NCBI RefSeq assembly: GCF_003002915.1
Contig: NZ_PVTG01000016.1
Location: 62,001-126,000, forward strand
Origin: Geodermatophilus tzadiensis
GTDB taxonomy: Bacteria; Actinomycetota; Actinomycetes; Mycobacteriales; Geodermatophilaceae
DNA: 64,000 bases
Direction of reading: 5' to 3'
The position numbers and the translations under genes are program-made. The notes beneath the pieces were generated by a model. The model had not been told where the DNA came from, searched no databases, and was given only the letters and a program-made list of their open reading frames with translations. Below are positions 31,088-38,751 of the stretch, in pieces; within the stretch, counting starts at the first letter, position 1, and each line of letters starts with the position of its first letter.

Positions 31088-31603
31088 ATGTCCGCTCCCC
31101 CCGCGCCGCCGGTCCGCGTGCCGGCCTGGTCGCTGTCCCGCTCGGCGATCTGGCTGTGGGTCACCCAGGGGGTGATCGGCACCCTGGTCTACGGCGTCCT
31201 GGTGGCCGTGGTGGTGCTCGGCGTCCCCGAGTCGGCCGGCGGCCCGCTCCCGGTGCTGCGCTGGCTGCTGCCGGTGCTGCTGGCCGTCTACGCGGTGCTC
31301 GCCATCGCGGTGCGGCCGTGGATCCGGTACCGCGTGCACCGGTGGGAGGTCACCGAGGAGACGGTGCACGCCCTCACCGGCTGGCTGACCCGCACCTGGA
31401 CGCTGGTGCCGGTCGCGCGCATCCAGACCGTCGACGTCACCCGCGGCGTGCTGCAGCAGCTCTACGGCCTGGCCAGCGTCGCGGTGCTCACCGCCTCCTC
31501 GCAGGGCACCGTGCGGGTGCCGCACCTGGAGGTCGCCGTCGCCCACCGGGTCGCCGACGACCTCGCCCGGCGGGCCGAGCAGGTCCGCGACGAGGCGACG
31601 TGA
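31088..31603 (+). CDS. YdbS-like membrane protein with bPH2 domain
   Basis: 171 aa. Two membrane helices (about 20-45 and 58-78) are followed by a bacterial pleckstrin-homology-like domain (bPH2, formerly DUF304): YRVHRWEVTEETVHALTG, then TLVPVARIQTVDVTRGVLQQLYGL. The pair with the next gene matches the YdbS/YdbT arrangement first seen in Bacillus subtilis, linked by some work to resistance to foreign peptides. The exact role is unknown. The start ATG at 31088 gives a short N-terminus before the first helix; the gene overlaps its partner by 4 nt. Confidence 0.85.
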   Translation: MSAPPAPPVRVPAWSLSRSAIWLWVTQGVIGTLVYGVLVAVVVLGVPESAGGPLPVLRWLLPVLLAVYAVLAIAVRPWIRYRVHRWEVTEETVHALTGWLTRTWTLVPVARIQTVDVTRGVLQQLYGLASVAVLTASSQGTVRVPHLEVAVAHRVADDLARRAEQVRDEAT

Positions 31604-33093
31604 CGACGGCTCCCTGGCAGACGGCGCCCGAGGTCACCGCCCCGCGCCGCAGCTCCCCGCTGGTCGTCCTCGTGCACACGATCACCTTCCGGCAGGCCCG
31701 CCAGGTGGTGCCCGCCGCGATCCCGGTCGTGGCCGCGGTGGGGATCGACGGCCCCGGCGTCGTCGTCGGGCTCGTGGTGGCGGTGACGGCGCTGTCGCTG
31801 CTGTTCGCCGCGCTCACCTGGTGGCGCACCACCTACGCCGACACCCCCGGCGCGGTGGTGGTGACCCGCGGCCTGCTGGCCCGCTCGGTGCGCACCGTGC
31901 CCAACGACCGCATCCGCGGCGTGGAGGTCGAGGCCCCCGCGCTGCACCGGCTGTTCGGCCTGGTGCGGGTGCGCGTCGACGCCGCGGCCGGCGCGGTGAC
32001 CGGCGGCGACGAGGAGGTCGTCGTCGACGGGCTGACCCGCGCCGAGGGCGACCGGCTGCGCACCTCGGTGCTCACCCACCGCCGGGCCGCCGTGGTGACG
32101 GACCCGTCCGCACCGTCCCTGCCCGAGGAGGAGCCGGCCGAGGAGGAGCTCGCCCGCTTCGACCCCCGCTGGCTGCTCTACGCGCCGCTGGTCGCCAGCT
32201 ACCTGGCCGTGCCGCTGGCCGCGGTGGGTGCGCTGTCGCGGCTGCTGCAGGAGCTCCCGGCGGGCCTGCGCCCCCACCTCACCGGCCCCGACCTCACCGA
32301 CACCCGCGTGCTGGTCGTGGGCGTGGTCCTCGCCCTGCTGCTGCTGGCGCTCGGCGCGGTGCTGGGCGCCGCGGTCGTCAACTGGGGGTTCCGGCTGGTC
32401 CGCCGCGGCGGGTCGCTGGTCGCCGTCCGCGGGCTGGTGACGCGGCGGCACACCGAGCTCGAGGTCGACCGGGTGCGCGGCGGCACCCTCTCGGAGGGGC
32501 TGGGCATGCGCCTGGTCCGGGCCGCGCGGGTCGGCGCGCTCGTCACCGGTCTCGGCGCGGCCCACCGGCGCGGCCAGGTGCTGCCGCTCGGGCCGCGCGC
32601 GGAGGCGGTCCGGCTGCTCGGCCTGCTGGTCGACGACCCCGGGCCGCTGGTGGCCCACCCACCGGCCGCGCGGCGACGGCGGCTGGCCCGCGCCATCGGC
32701 TCCGGCCTGGCCGTGACGGCGGCCGGCGGGCTGCTGACGGCGGGCACCGGCTGGTGGGGACTGCTGGCCGCCGGCGTCGTGCTCACGGTGCTCGGCGTGC
32801 CGCTCGGGCTGGGCCGCTACGCCGCGCTCGGGCACGTCGCCGGACCGCGGTCGTTCGCCGTCCGCAGCGGGCTGCTGGTGCGCGAGCAGACGGTGCTGCA
32901 GCAGCGCGCCGTCGTCGGCTGGCAGGTGCGGCAGAGCGTGTTCCAGCGCCGCGCGGGCCTGGCCACGGTGGTCGCCTGCGTCGGCGCGGGCACCGGGGGC
33001 TACGCGGCGATCGACGTGGCCGCGGCCGACGTCGGGCCGTTCACCGAGGCCGCCTCCGGGAGCTGGGCCACCGCACGCGGCGCCGGCGACTGA
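31600..33093 (+). CDS. YdbT-like membrane protein with three bPH2 domains
   Basis: 497 aa, six membrane helices in three pairs, each followed by a bPH2 domain: TRGLLARSVRTVPNDRIRGVEVEAP (first), the segment around RGLVTRRHTELEVDRVRGGTL (second), and VRSGLLVREQTVLQQRAVVGWQVRQ (third). The triple layout is the YdbT family. It begins at a GTG that overlaps the YdbS-like stop, so both proteins likely form one membrane complex. Function beyond that is not established. Confidence 0.85.
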   Translation: MTTAPWQTAPEVTAPRRSSPLVVLVHTITFRQARQVVPAAIPVVAAVGIDGPGVVVGLVVAVTALSLLFAALTWWRTTYADTPGAVVVTRGLLARSVRTVPNDRIRGVEVEAPALHRLFGLVRVRVDAAAGAVTGGDEEVVVDGLTRAEGDRLRTSVLTHRRAAVVTDPSAPSLPEEEPAEEELARFDPRWLLYAPLVASYLAVPLAAVGALSRLLQELPAGLRPHLTGPDLTDTRVLVVGVVLALLLLALGAVLGAAVVNWGFRLVRRGGSLVAVRGLVTRRHTELEVDRVRGGTLSEGLGMRLVRAARVGALVTGLGAAHRRGQVLPLGPRAEAVRLLGLLVDDPGPLVAHPPAARRRRLARAIGSGLAVTAAGGLLTAGTGWWGLLAAGVVLTVLGVPLGLGRYAALGHVAGPRSFAVRSGLLVREQTVLQQRAVVGWQVRQSVFQRRAGLATVVACVGAGTGGYAAIDVAAADVGPFTEAASGSWATARGAGD

Positions 33094-33097
33094 CCGG

Positions 33098-33115
33098 CTG
33101 GCCCGTCGGGGCCAG
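33098..33115 (+). terminator. Short hairpin after the YdbT-like gene
   Basis: CTGGCCC and GGGCCAG form a 7-base stem around a 4-base loop, 4 nt after the stop codon, without a U-tract. It separates the gene from the convergent response regulator. Confidence 0.5.
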
Positions 33116-33196
33116 GTCCGCGGAACGGGAGCGTGTCGATCTCCGGCCCGGGTAGCCGAGCCGGGGATGACGCCCGCTCCGCGGCTCGTCGGCCGC

Positions 33197-33886
33197 TCAG
33201 CGCAGTCCGCCGGCTCCCTTCCCCAGGCCGACCCGGCCGGCCAGCGCTGCGGCCTCCACCCGGGTGGCCACGCCGAGGCTGCGCAGCAGGGAGGCGACCA
33301 GGCGCTTGGCGGTGCGCTCGGAGACGTGCAGCGTCGTGGCGATGTCGACGGTGCTCGTGCCGTCGGCCACCAGCCGCCACAGCCGCCGCTCGTCGCTGGT
33401 CAGCCGGTCGGCGACGGTCTGCTCGCCGGTGGGTGCGGCCTCCTCGAGCAGCTGGCGCAGCAGCGCCTCGGGCACCACCGACCAGCCGTCGAGGACGGCC
33501 AGCAGCGGCCGCACCAGCGACTCCGGGTCGGCGGTCTTGGGCAGGAAGCCGGCCGCGCCCGCGCGCAGCGCCTCCAGCGCGGCGTCCGCCTCGGCCAGCC
33601 CGGACAGGGCCACGACGCGGACCACCGGGTCGGCCCGGCGGATCGCCGCGATCGCCCGCACCCCACCCGGCGGCGGCATGTGCAGGTCGACGACGGCGAC
33701 GTCGGCGTGGTGCCGGCGCACCAGCGCGGCGGCGGCCGAGGCGTCGTCGGTGGTGGCGACGACGCGCACCCGGCCCTCGCTCACCCCCGGCAGCAGCAGG
33801 GACAGTCCCCGGCTGAACAGCGGGTGGTCGTCGACGACGACCACGTCCACGTGACTCTGACGCTCAGCAGCGGCGTCGGTCGACAC
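33197..33886 (-). CDS. NarL/LuxR-type response regulator
   Basis: 229 aa. Receiver domain with the acidic pair in VVVVDDHPLFSRG, phospho-acceptor Asp in VAVVDLHMPPPGG, Ser in ALSGLAEAD and Lys in FLPKTAD; C-terminal LuxR helix-turn-helix (LTSDERRLWRLVADG, IATTLHVSERTAKRLV). I chose GTG 33886, preceded by GAGGAGGG on its strand, although the spacing is short; GTG 33850 would give a protein starting VDVVVVDD and is a fair alternative. It is divergent from a histidine kinase gene, 64 nt away, which is its obvious partner. Confidence 0.88.
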   Translation of the reverse strand: MSTDAAAERQSHVDVVVVDDHPLFSRGLSLLLPGVSEGRVRVVATTDDASAAAALVRRHHADVAVVDLHMPPPGGVRAIAAIRRADPVVRVVALSGLAEADAALEALRAGAAGFLPKTADPESLVRPLLAVLDGWSVVPEALLRQLLEEAAPTGEQTVADRLTSDERRLWRLVADGTSTVDIATTLHVSERTAKRLVASLLRSLGVATRVEAAALAGRVGLGKGAGGLR

Positions 33887-33950
33887 GACCCTCCTCGTCC
33901 ATCCCGTCACACCCGGCGGTGCTGGCCGAACGCACACCCCGGAGGTGCCC

Positions 33951-34703
33951 GTGACCCTGGCCCCCGACACACCGCGGACCGACCGACCCGGCGGGCTGCT
34001 CACCGACCTGGCCCACGTGCTGCGCGCCCACCTGCGGCGCACCGTGCCCGTCCCCCGCCCGGAGCAGGAGGCCCCGCCCACGCCCGAGTCCGCCCTGCTG
34101 CGGGCCATGTGCCACGACATGCGCAGCCCGCTGGCCTCCCTCGAGGCGCTGCTGCGCACCCTCGACCGGCCGGTTCCGGAGGCCGGCCCGGACCGCGGGG
34201 AGCTCCTCGACCTGGCCCGCGCGCAGACCGCGCACCTGTCCTCGATGCTGCGCACCGCGGACGCCACCGGGGGTGCCGAGCGGCGGGGGCCGGTGCGGCG
34301 GCTGCTCGGCGACGTCGTCCGCGCCTCGACCGCCGCGGCCGGACTGCCGGCCGTCCGGCTCACCCTGGCGGTGCAGGACTGCGCCTCCGACGTGACGGTG
34401 GGCGACGCGCGGGTGCAGCGGATCCTCACCAACCTGCTGGAGAACGCCCACCGGCACGGCGACGGCGCACCGGTGCTGCTGACCGTGACCTGCCGCGCCG
34501 GCTGGGTGCGCCTGGCGCTCACCCAGGACGTCGCCCACCCGGAGCGGGTGGTGCAGTACCTGCGCCGCGGCGCCCCGCCGGTGGACCTGACCGGCCTGGG
34601 CCTGTGGTCGGTGCAGCGGCACACCCAGGACCTCGGCGGCCACGTCGTCTGGGCGGTGACCGACGCCGGCCTGACGCTCACCGTCGCCCTCCCCGACCGC
34701 TGA
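33951..34703 (+). CDS. Soluble histidine kinase-like protein with degenerate G1 box
   Basis: 250 aa. No sensor domain: after about 50 residues comes a HisKA helix with His in MCHDMRSPLASLEALL, then an ATPase-like domain with the N-box NLLENAHRHG and a G2-like TGLGLWSVQRH. Where a DxGxG box should follow, the sequence reads TQDVAHPERV, so the glycines are gone. It may still bind nucleotide weakly or act as a phosphatase for the divergent LuxR-type regulator. GTG 33951 has GGAGG at 33941-33945, better placed than GTG 33945. Confidence 0.8.
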   Translation: MTLAPDTPRTDRPGGLLTDLAHVLRAHLRRTVPVPRPEQEAPPTPESALLRAMCHDMRSPLASLEALLRTLDRPVPEAGPDRGELLDLARAQTAHLSSMLRTADATGGAERRGPVRRLLGDVVRASTAAAGLPAVRLTLAVQDCASDVTVGDARVQRILTNLLENAHRHGDGAPVLLTVTCRAGWVRLALTQDVAHPERVVQYLRRGAPPVDLTGLGLWSVQRHTQDLGGHVVWAVTDAGLTLTVALPDR

Positions 34704-34771
34704 GGCCCCGGCCGCGTGCGCCGGGAGGGCACCGAGGCCCTTCCTGGCACGTGGCCGCACTCCGGACGTGA

Positions 34772-34789
34772 GCCGCCTCGCGAGGCGGC
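34772..34789 (+). terminator. Perfect palindrome after the kinase gene
   Basis: GCCGCCTCGCGAGGCGGC, an 18-base perfect palindrome 69 nt after the stop codon. The rest of the 34704-35001 gap shows no convincing gene; the reading frame of the catalase stays open through it but lacks family similarity. A GGTAGGCC at about 34880 could be a promoter element for the catalase. Confidence 0.5.
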
Positions 34790-35001
34790 GCGAGGAGTGG
34801 GGCCCGGAGGGTCCCGCGACCGAGTGCCGGGAGGGCTCGGCCCGACAAGGGGACGGCACCTGGTCGCGGTCGGAGGACGGTAGGCCGACAGAGGAAATGG
34901 CACCGGGGGGCCAGGGGACGGCACGGGTGGGCCACGGGGCGCGGGCAGATCCGGGGTGTCACCGCAGCGGCGGCGACGCGACGACGCACCGAGGAGAGCC
35001 C

Positions 35002-35862
35002 GTGTTCACGCACACCCACGCCCTGCAGTACGAGGCCAAGCCCGACGGCCCCGACCCGGACTTCGCCCGCAAGATGCAGGAGATCCTCGGCGGTCAGTGG
35101 GGCGAGATGACCGTCGCCACCCAGTACCTGCTCCAGGGCTGGAACTGCCGGCTGCCCGGCAAGTACAAGGACATGCTGCTCTCGATCGGCACCGAGGAGC
35201 TGGCGCACGTCGAGATGATCATCACGATGATCGACCGGCTGCTCGACCACGCGCCGCTCAAGCCCGACTCGGCCGACCGCACCAAGGAGGCGGCAGCCGG
35301 CTACGGGCAGCACAACCCGCAGCACCTGATCCAGAACGGCCAGGCGGCGTCCTACATGGACAGCATGGGCAACCCGTGGACCGGCGCGTACGTGACCGCC
35401 AGCGGCAACCTGATGGCCGACTTCTACTACAACGCCACGGCCGAGATGCAGGGCCGACTGCAGGTGGCCCGCATCTACAACATGACCGACGACCCGGGCG
35501 TCAAGGACATGCTCCGCTTCCTGATCACCCGCGACCACATGCACCAGCAGCAGTGGCTGGCGGCGGTCGAGCAGCTCAAGGAGGACGGCCTCGAGGGGCT
35601 GCCGGTGCCGGAGGCGTTCCCGCTCGACGAGGAGGTCGGCGACCTGGGCTACACCTTCATCCAGGCCTCCGACGGCCCCGAGGCCGCCAACGGCCGCTGG
35701 GCGTCCGGTCCCTCGATCGACGGCAAGGGCACCTTCCGCGCCGCGGCGATCGAGGCCACCGCCGATGCCCCGACGCTGCCGCCGGGCGACCCGCGTCTCT
35801 ACAGCACCCCGCAGACCGAGGCCCACACGATGCTGCAGAAGGCCAAGGACCTGCTCAAGTGA
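35002..35862 (+). CDS. Manganese catalase
   Basis: 286 aa, the normal length for the non-heme dimanganese catalases that split hydrogen peroxide. The four-helix-bundle ligands lie in recognisable segments: QWGEMTVATQYLLQGWN (first Glu), IGTEELAHVEMI (Glu and His), NATAEMQGRLQV (Glu) and RDHMHQQQW (His). The C-terminal half, from YTFIQASDGPEA on, wraps the neighbouring subunit in known structures. GTG 35002 is favoured by GAGGAGA at 34991-34997 and by FTHTHALQYEAKPDG, the usual family start. It stands alone. Confidence 0.95.
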   Translation: MFTHTHALQYEAKPDGPDPDFARKMQEILGGQWGEMTVATQYLLQGWNCRLPGKYKDMLLSIGTEELAHVEMIITMIDRLLDHAPLKPDSADRTKEAAAGYGQHNPQHLIQNGQAASYMDSMGNPWTGAYVTASGNLMADFYYNATAEMQGRLQVARIYNMTDDPGVKDMLRFLITRDHMHQQQWLAAVEQLKEDGLEGLPVPEAFPLDEEVGDLGYTFIQASDGPEAANGRWASGPSIDGKGTFRAAAIEATADAPTLPPGDPRLYSTPQTEAHTMLQKAKDLLK

Positions 35863-35961
35863 GGCACTGACCTCGACCCACCGCGCCGTCGCCGCGCCGG
35901 CGTCCGGGCTCCTCTCCGCCCGGCCGCCGGCCCGGCGGGCGCCTCCTCCCGGAGGTCCCCC

Positions 35962-36222
35962 GTGCACCTGCCCACCCCCGCCGTCCTGCTGACCGCCGTC
36001 TACGCCGCGGCGCTGGCCGTCGCGGTCGCCGCCGCCGCCACCGGCTCGGCCCGCGCGGCCCTCGCCGGGCTGGTCCTGCTCACCGCGCTGGCGGCCCGCT
36101 GGACGCTGCGCCGCTCCCGCCGCAGCGCGCCCGGCACCGCCGCCGCCGTCCGCGCGGTCGACGCCGCCCTCCCGGCCGAGCCCCTGGCCGTCGATCCCGC
36201 CCCGGCCGTCCGGGCCGCCTGA
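35962..36222 (+). CDS. Small membrane protein of unknown function
   Basis: 86 aa. Two hydrophobic helices (about residues 8-28 and 33-46) are followed by a basic turn (RRSRRS) and an Ala/Pro-rich tail. GTG 35962 has GGAGGT 7 nt upstream. It follows the catalase by 99 nt in the same direction and may be cotranscribed. I recognise no family, and composition is typical of the genome, so it could also be a chance frame; the ribosome site and helices favour a gene. Confidence 0.5.
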   Translation: MHLPTPAVLLTAVYAAALAVAVAAAATGSARAALAGLVLLTALAARWTLRRSRRSAPGTAAAVRAVDAALPAEPLAVDPAPAVRAA

Positions 36223-36245
36223 GACCGCGCGGCGACGATCAGAGA

Positions 36246-36303
36246 GAGGACCTCCCCGCCCCCCACCGCTCGCAGGCTCGCGACGGGCCCCTGCAGGGAG
36301 GCC
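36246..36303. repeat. GC-rich hairpin repeat (CTGCCCCCCACC family), copy 2
   Basis: Carries GCCCCCCACCGCTCGCA and GGGCCCCTGCAGGGAGG, flanked by inverted CCTCCC/GGGAGG. Downstream to 36375 come short pieces (GTCGGACGCGCTGCGGTG) that match the tandem repeat at 40065. The 36223-36530 gap therefore holds repeats and a terminator, no gene. Confidence 0.65.
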
Positions 36304-36416
36304 GCCTCGAACGTCGCGCGTCCCACCCGACGTCCCACCGTCCGGTCGGACGCGCTGCGGTGCGGTCGGACGCCCCCGGACGAGGCCCCCCACCCGTCCG
36401 GGCCGCCCGAACGCGC

Positions 36417-36450
36417 GAGGCGCGCGCCCCCCGATGGGGACGCGCGCCTC
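36417..36450. terminator. Strong hairpin downstream of actP
   Basis: GAGGCGCGCGCCCC pairs with GGGGACGCGCGCCTC (one bulged A) around a 5-base loop. It lies 81 nt past the actP stop and between convergent genes, so it can stop transcription from both sides. Confidence 0.6.
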
Positions 36451-36530
36451 GCCTCGTGACGTCCTGGAACGGCCGCCCTGCAGGGTCCCGCGCCGAGTGG
36501 AGCGAGGCGTGGGGGCAGGGTGGTCCTTCC

Positions 36531-38180
36531 TCAGTGCTGGACGGCCTTCTCCGCCCCGATCCCGGTGAGCGAGCGCACCTCGAGCTCGGCGTTCTTGTCG
36601 AGGTCCGGCTTCTCCTTGGACAGGATCGTGCCCAGCCAGCCGAGGAAGAACGACAGCGGGATCGACACGATGCCGGGGTTGTTCAGCGGGAACCAGTGGA
36701 AGTCCACGTCCTGGAACAGCGACGGGGACAGGCCCGTGGCCGGGTTGACCGGCGCACCCGACACGACCGGCGAGAAGATGATCAGCACGATGCAGGCGAT
36801 CAGCCCGCCGTACATCGACCACAGCGCGCCCTGGGTGGTAAACCGCTTCCAGAACAGCGTGTAGAGGATGGTCGGCAGGTTGGCCGACGCGGCGACGGCG
36901 AAGGCCAGCGCCACCAGGAAGGCGATGTTCAGCCCGGCCTGCAGCGCCAGGATGCCCAGGCCGATCGAGACGGCCCCGATGACCACGGCGGTGATCCGGG
37001 CGACCCGCACCTCCCCGTTCGGGGACACCTGCCCCTTCTTGATCACCGACGCGTAGACGTCGTGCGCGAAGGAGGCCGACGCGGTGATCGTCAGGCCGGC
37101 GACCACCGCGAGGATCGTGGCGAACGCGACGCCGGCGATGATGCCGAGGAGCACCGTGCCGCCGAGCTCGAAGGCCAGCAGCGGAGCGGCGGAGTTCACC
37201 GCGCCCGGGGCGCCGAGGACGGTCTCCGGCCCGACCAGCGCGCCGGCGCCGTAACCGATCACCAGGCTGAACAGGTAGAAGATGCCGATCAGCCAGATCG
37301 CCCAGACGACCGAGCGACGCGCGTCCTTCGCCGTCGGCACGGTGTAGAAGCGCATGAGCACGTGCGGCAGCCCCGCCGTCCCGAACACCAGGGCCAGGCC
37401 GAGTGAGACGAAGTCCAGCTTCGAGGTGCCGGTGGCGCCGTACTGCGCGCCCGGGGCGAGGACGTCGCGGCCCTCGACGGCGTTGGCCACCGAGTCGCCG
37501 AGCAGCGACGAGAGGTTGAAGCCGTACAGCGCCAGGACCCACAAGGTCATCACCAGGGCACCGGCGATCAGCAGCGTGGCCTTGATGATCTGCACGTACG
37601 TGGTGCCGCGCATGCCGCCGACCAGCACGTAGATGATCATCAGGGCGCCGACCAGGACGACGACGAGCGCCTGCGCGGCCTCACCGGTGACGCCCAGCAG
37701 CAGCGTCACCAGGCCGCCGGCGCCGGCCATCTGGGCCAGCAGGTAGAACAGCGAGACCGCCAGCGTCGAGATCGCCGCCGCCGTGCGCACCGGGCCCTGC
37801 CGCATCCGGAAGGCCAGGACGTCGGCCATCGTGTACCGGGCCGTGTTGCGCATGAGCTCGGCGACCAGCAGCAGCGCCACGAGCCAGGCGACGAGGAAGC
37901 CGATCGAGTACAGGAAGCCGTCGTACCCGTAGACGGCGATGGCCCCGGCGATGCCGAGGAACGACGCCGCCGAGAGGTAGTCACCGGCGATGGCCAGGCC
38001 GTTCTGGGTGCCGCTGATGTTGCGGCCGGCCGCGTAGTAGTCGGCCGCGCTCTTGTTGTTGCGGCTGGCCCGGAAGGTGATCACCAGGGTGATCAGCACG
38101 AAGACGCCGAAGATGGAGATGTTGACCGCGGGGTTGCCGACGGTGGCCGTCGCCCCGTCGGCGGCGAGGACGCTAGCCAC
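36531..38180 (-). CDS. actP: Cation/acetate symporter
   Basis: 549 aa sodium:solute symporter (SSS) family protein with about 13 helices. The segment YYAAGRNISGTQNGLAIAGD is the ActP signature start of the transport core, and SAASFLGIAGAIAVYGYDG follows. ActP takes up acetate and related short acids. The partner DUF485 gene lies directly upstream and overlaps by 8 nt if GTG 38180 is the start (GTG 38189 is possible), the standard DUF485-actP operon. A CRP/GlxR-like site precedes the operon. Confidence 0.93.
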   Translation of the reverse strand: MASVLAADGATATVGNPAVNISIFGVFVLITLVITFRASRNNKSAADYYAAGRNISGTQNGLAIAGDYLSAASFLGIAGAIAVYGYDGFLYSIGFLVAWLVALLLVAELMRNTARYTMADVLAFRMRQGPVRTAAAISTLAVSLFYLLAQMAGAGGLVTLLLGVTGEAAQALVVVLVGALMIIYVLVGGMRGTTYVQIIKATLLIAGALVMTLWVLALYGFNLSSLLGDSVANAVEGRDVLAPGAQYGATGTSKLDFVSLGLALVFGTAGLPHVLMRFYTVPTAKDARRSVVWAIWLIGIFYLFSLVIGYGAGALVGPETVLGAPGAVNSAAPLLAFELGGTVLLGIIAGVAFATILAVVAGLTITASASFAHDVYASVIKKGQVSPNGEVRVARITAVVIGAVSIGLGILALQAGLNIAFLVALAFAVAASANLPTILYTLFWKRFTTQGALWSMYGGLIACIVLIIFSPVVSGAPVNPATGLSPSLFQDVDFHWFPLNNPGIVSIPLSFFLGWLGTILSKEKPDLDKNAELEVRSLTGIGAEKAVQH

Positions 38181-38586
38181 GCGTGGCACCGCCCTTGCCC
38201 AGGTCGGCGCCGCCGGTGCCGCGAGTGGTGCCGCGGGTGGTGGAGGCGTAGTCGTGGTGCTCGAGCCGCTCGCGCATGTCGTCGGCGATCGGGTCGGTCT
38301 TCCGGTTCGCGTGTGCCACGTACAGGTGCGTGATCACGAAGGTCGAGACGAACTGCCCCAGCCCGAGCAGGATCCCGACGTTGACGTTGCCGAAGACCGG
38401 CGTCGCCATGAAGTCGGGCGCGTAGGTGGAGAGCAGGACGTAGAGCAGGTACCAGGCCAGGAAGGCCACCGTCATCGGGAAGGCGAAGCGGCGGAACCGC
38501 CGCCGGAGCTCGGTGAACTCCGGGGAGTCCTGCGCCTGCCGGTACTCCTCCGCTGTCAGCAACCGCCGCTCGGCGGGTGGGGTCAC
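38173..38586 (-). CDS. DUF485 membrane protein, ActP partner
   Basis: 137 aa with two membrane helices: FRRFAFPMTVAFLAWYLLYVLL and the stretch around ILLGLGQFVSTFVITHLYV, the DUF485 signature, then a hydrophilic tail. The small protein is nearly always encoded with actP or its relatives (yjcH-actP in E. coli) and is thought to aid the symporter. GTG 38586 has GAGGGAG 6 nt upstream. The gene overlaps actP, showing translational coupling. Confidence 0.9.
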   Translation of the reverse strand: MTPPAERRLLTAEEYRQAQDSPEFTELRRRFRRFAFPMTVAFLAWYLLYVLLSTYAPDFMATPVFGNVNVGILLGLGQFVSTFVITHLYVAHANRKTDPIADDMRERLEHHDYASTTRGTTRGTGGADLGKGGATRG

Positions 38587-38633
38587 GGGTCGCTCCCTCG
38601 TCGTCGTGGGGCATGGTCGGGACGTCGCCATGC

Positions 38634-38649
38634 TGTGAGCGCGCTCACC
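38634..38649 (-). promoter_or_regulatory. CRP/GlxR-like binding site
   Basis: TGTGAGCGCGCTCACC fits the TGTGA-N6-TCACA consensus with one mismatch. It lies about 50 nt before the DUF485-actP start, where cAMP-responsive regulators control acetate uptake in actinobacteria. Confidence 0.65.
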
Positions 38650-38751
38650 ATAGCGGTCGACACCGTCCGGTTGTGCGCAACGGGATGAGAACGTGACCTG
38701 GGCTTCCGGTGGCCGTAACGCCGCGGTAGCGCTGCGGCGCTGCAATGGGGC

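Noticed and set aside
34768-35001. 78-codon N-terminal extension of the manganese catalase
   Set aside because: The segment has no family similarity, is absent from the normal 290-aa length, and GTG 35002 has a good ribosome site.
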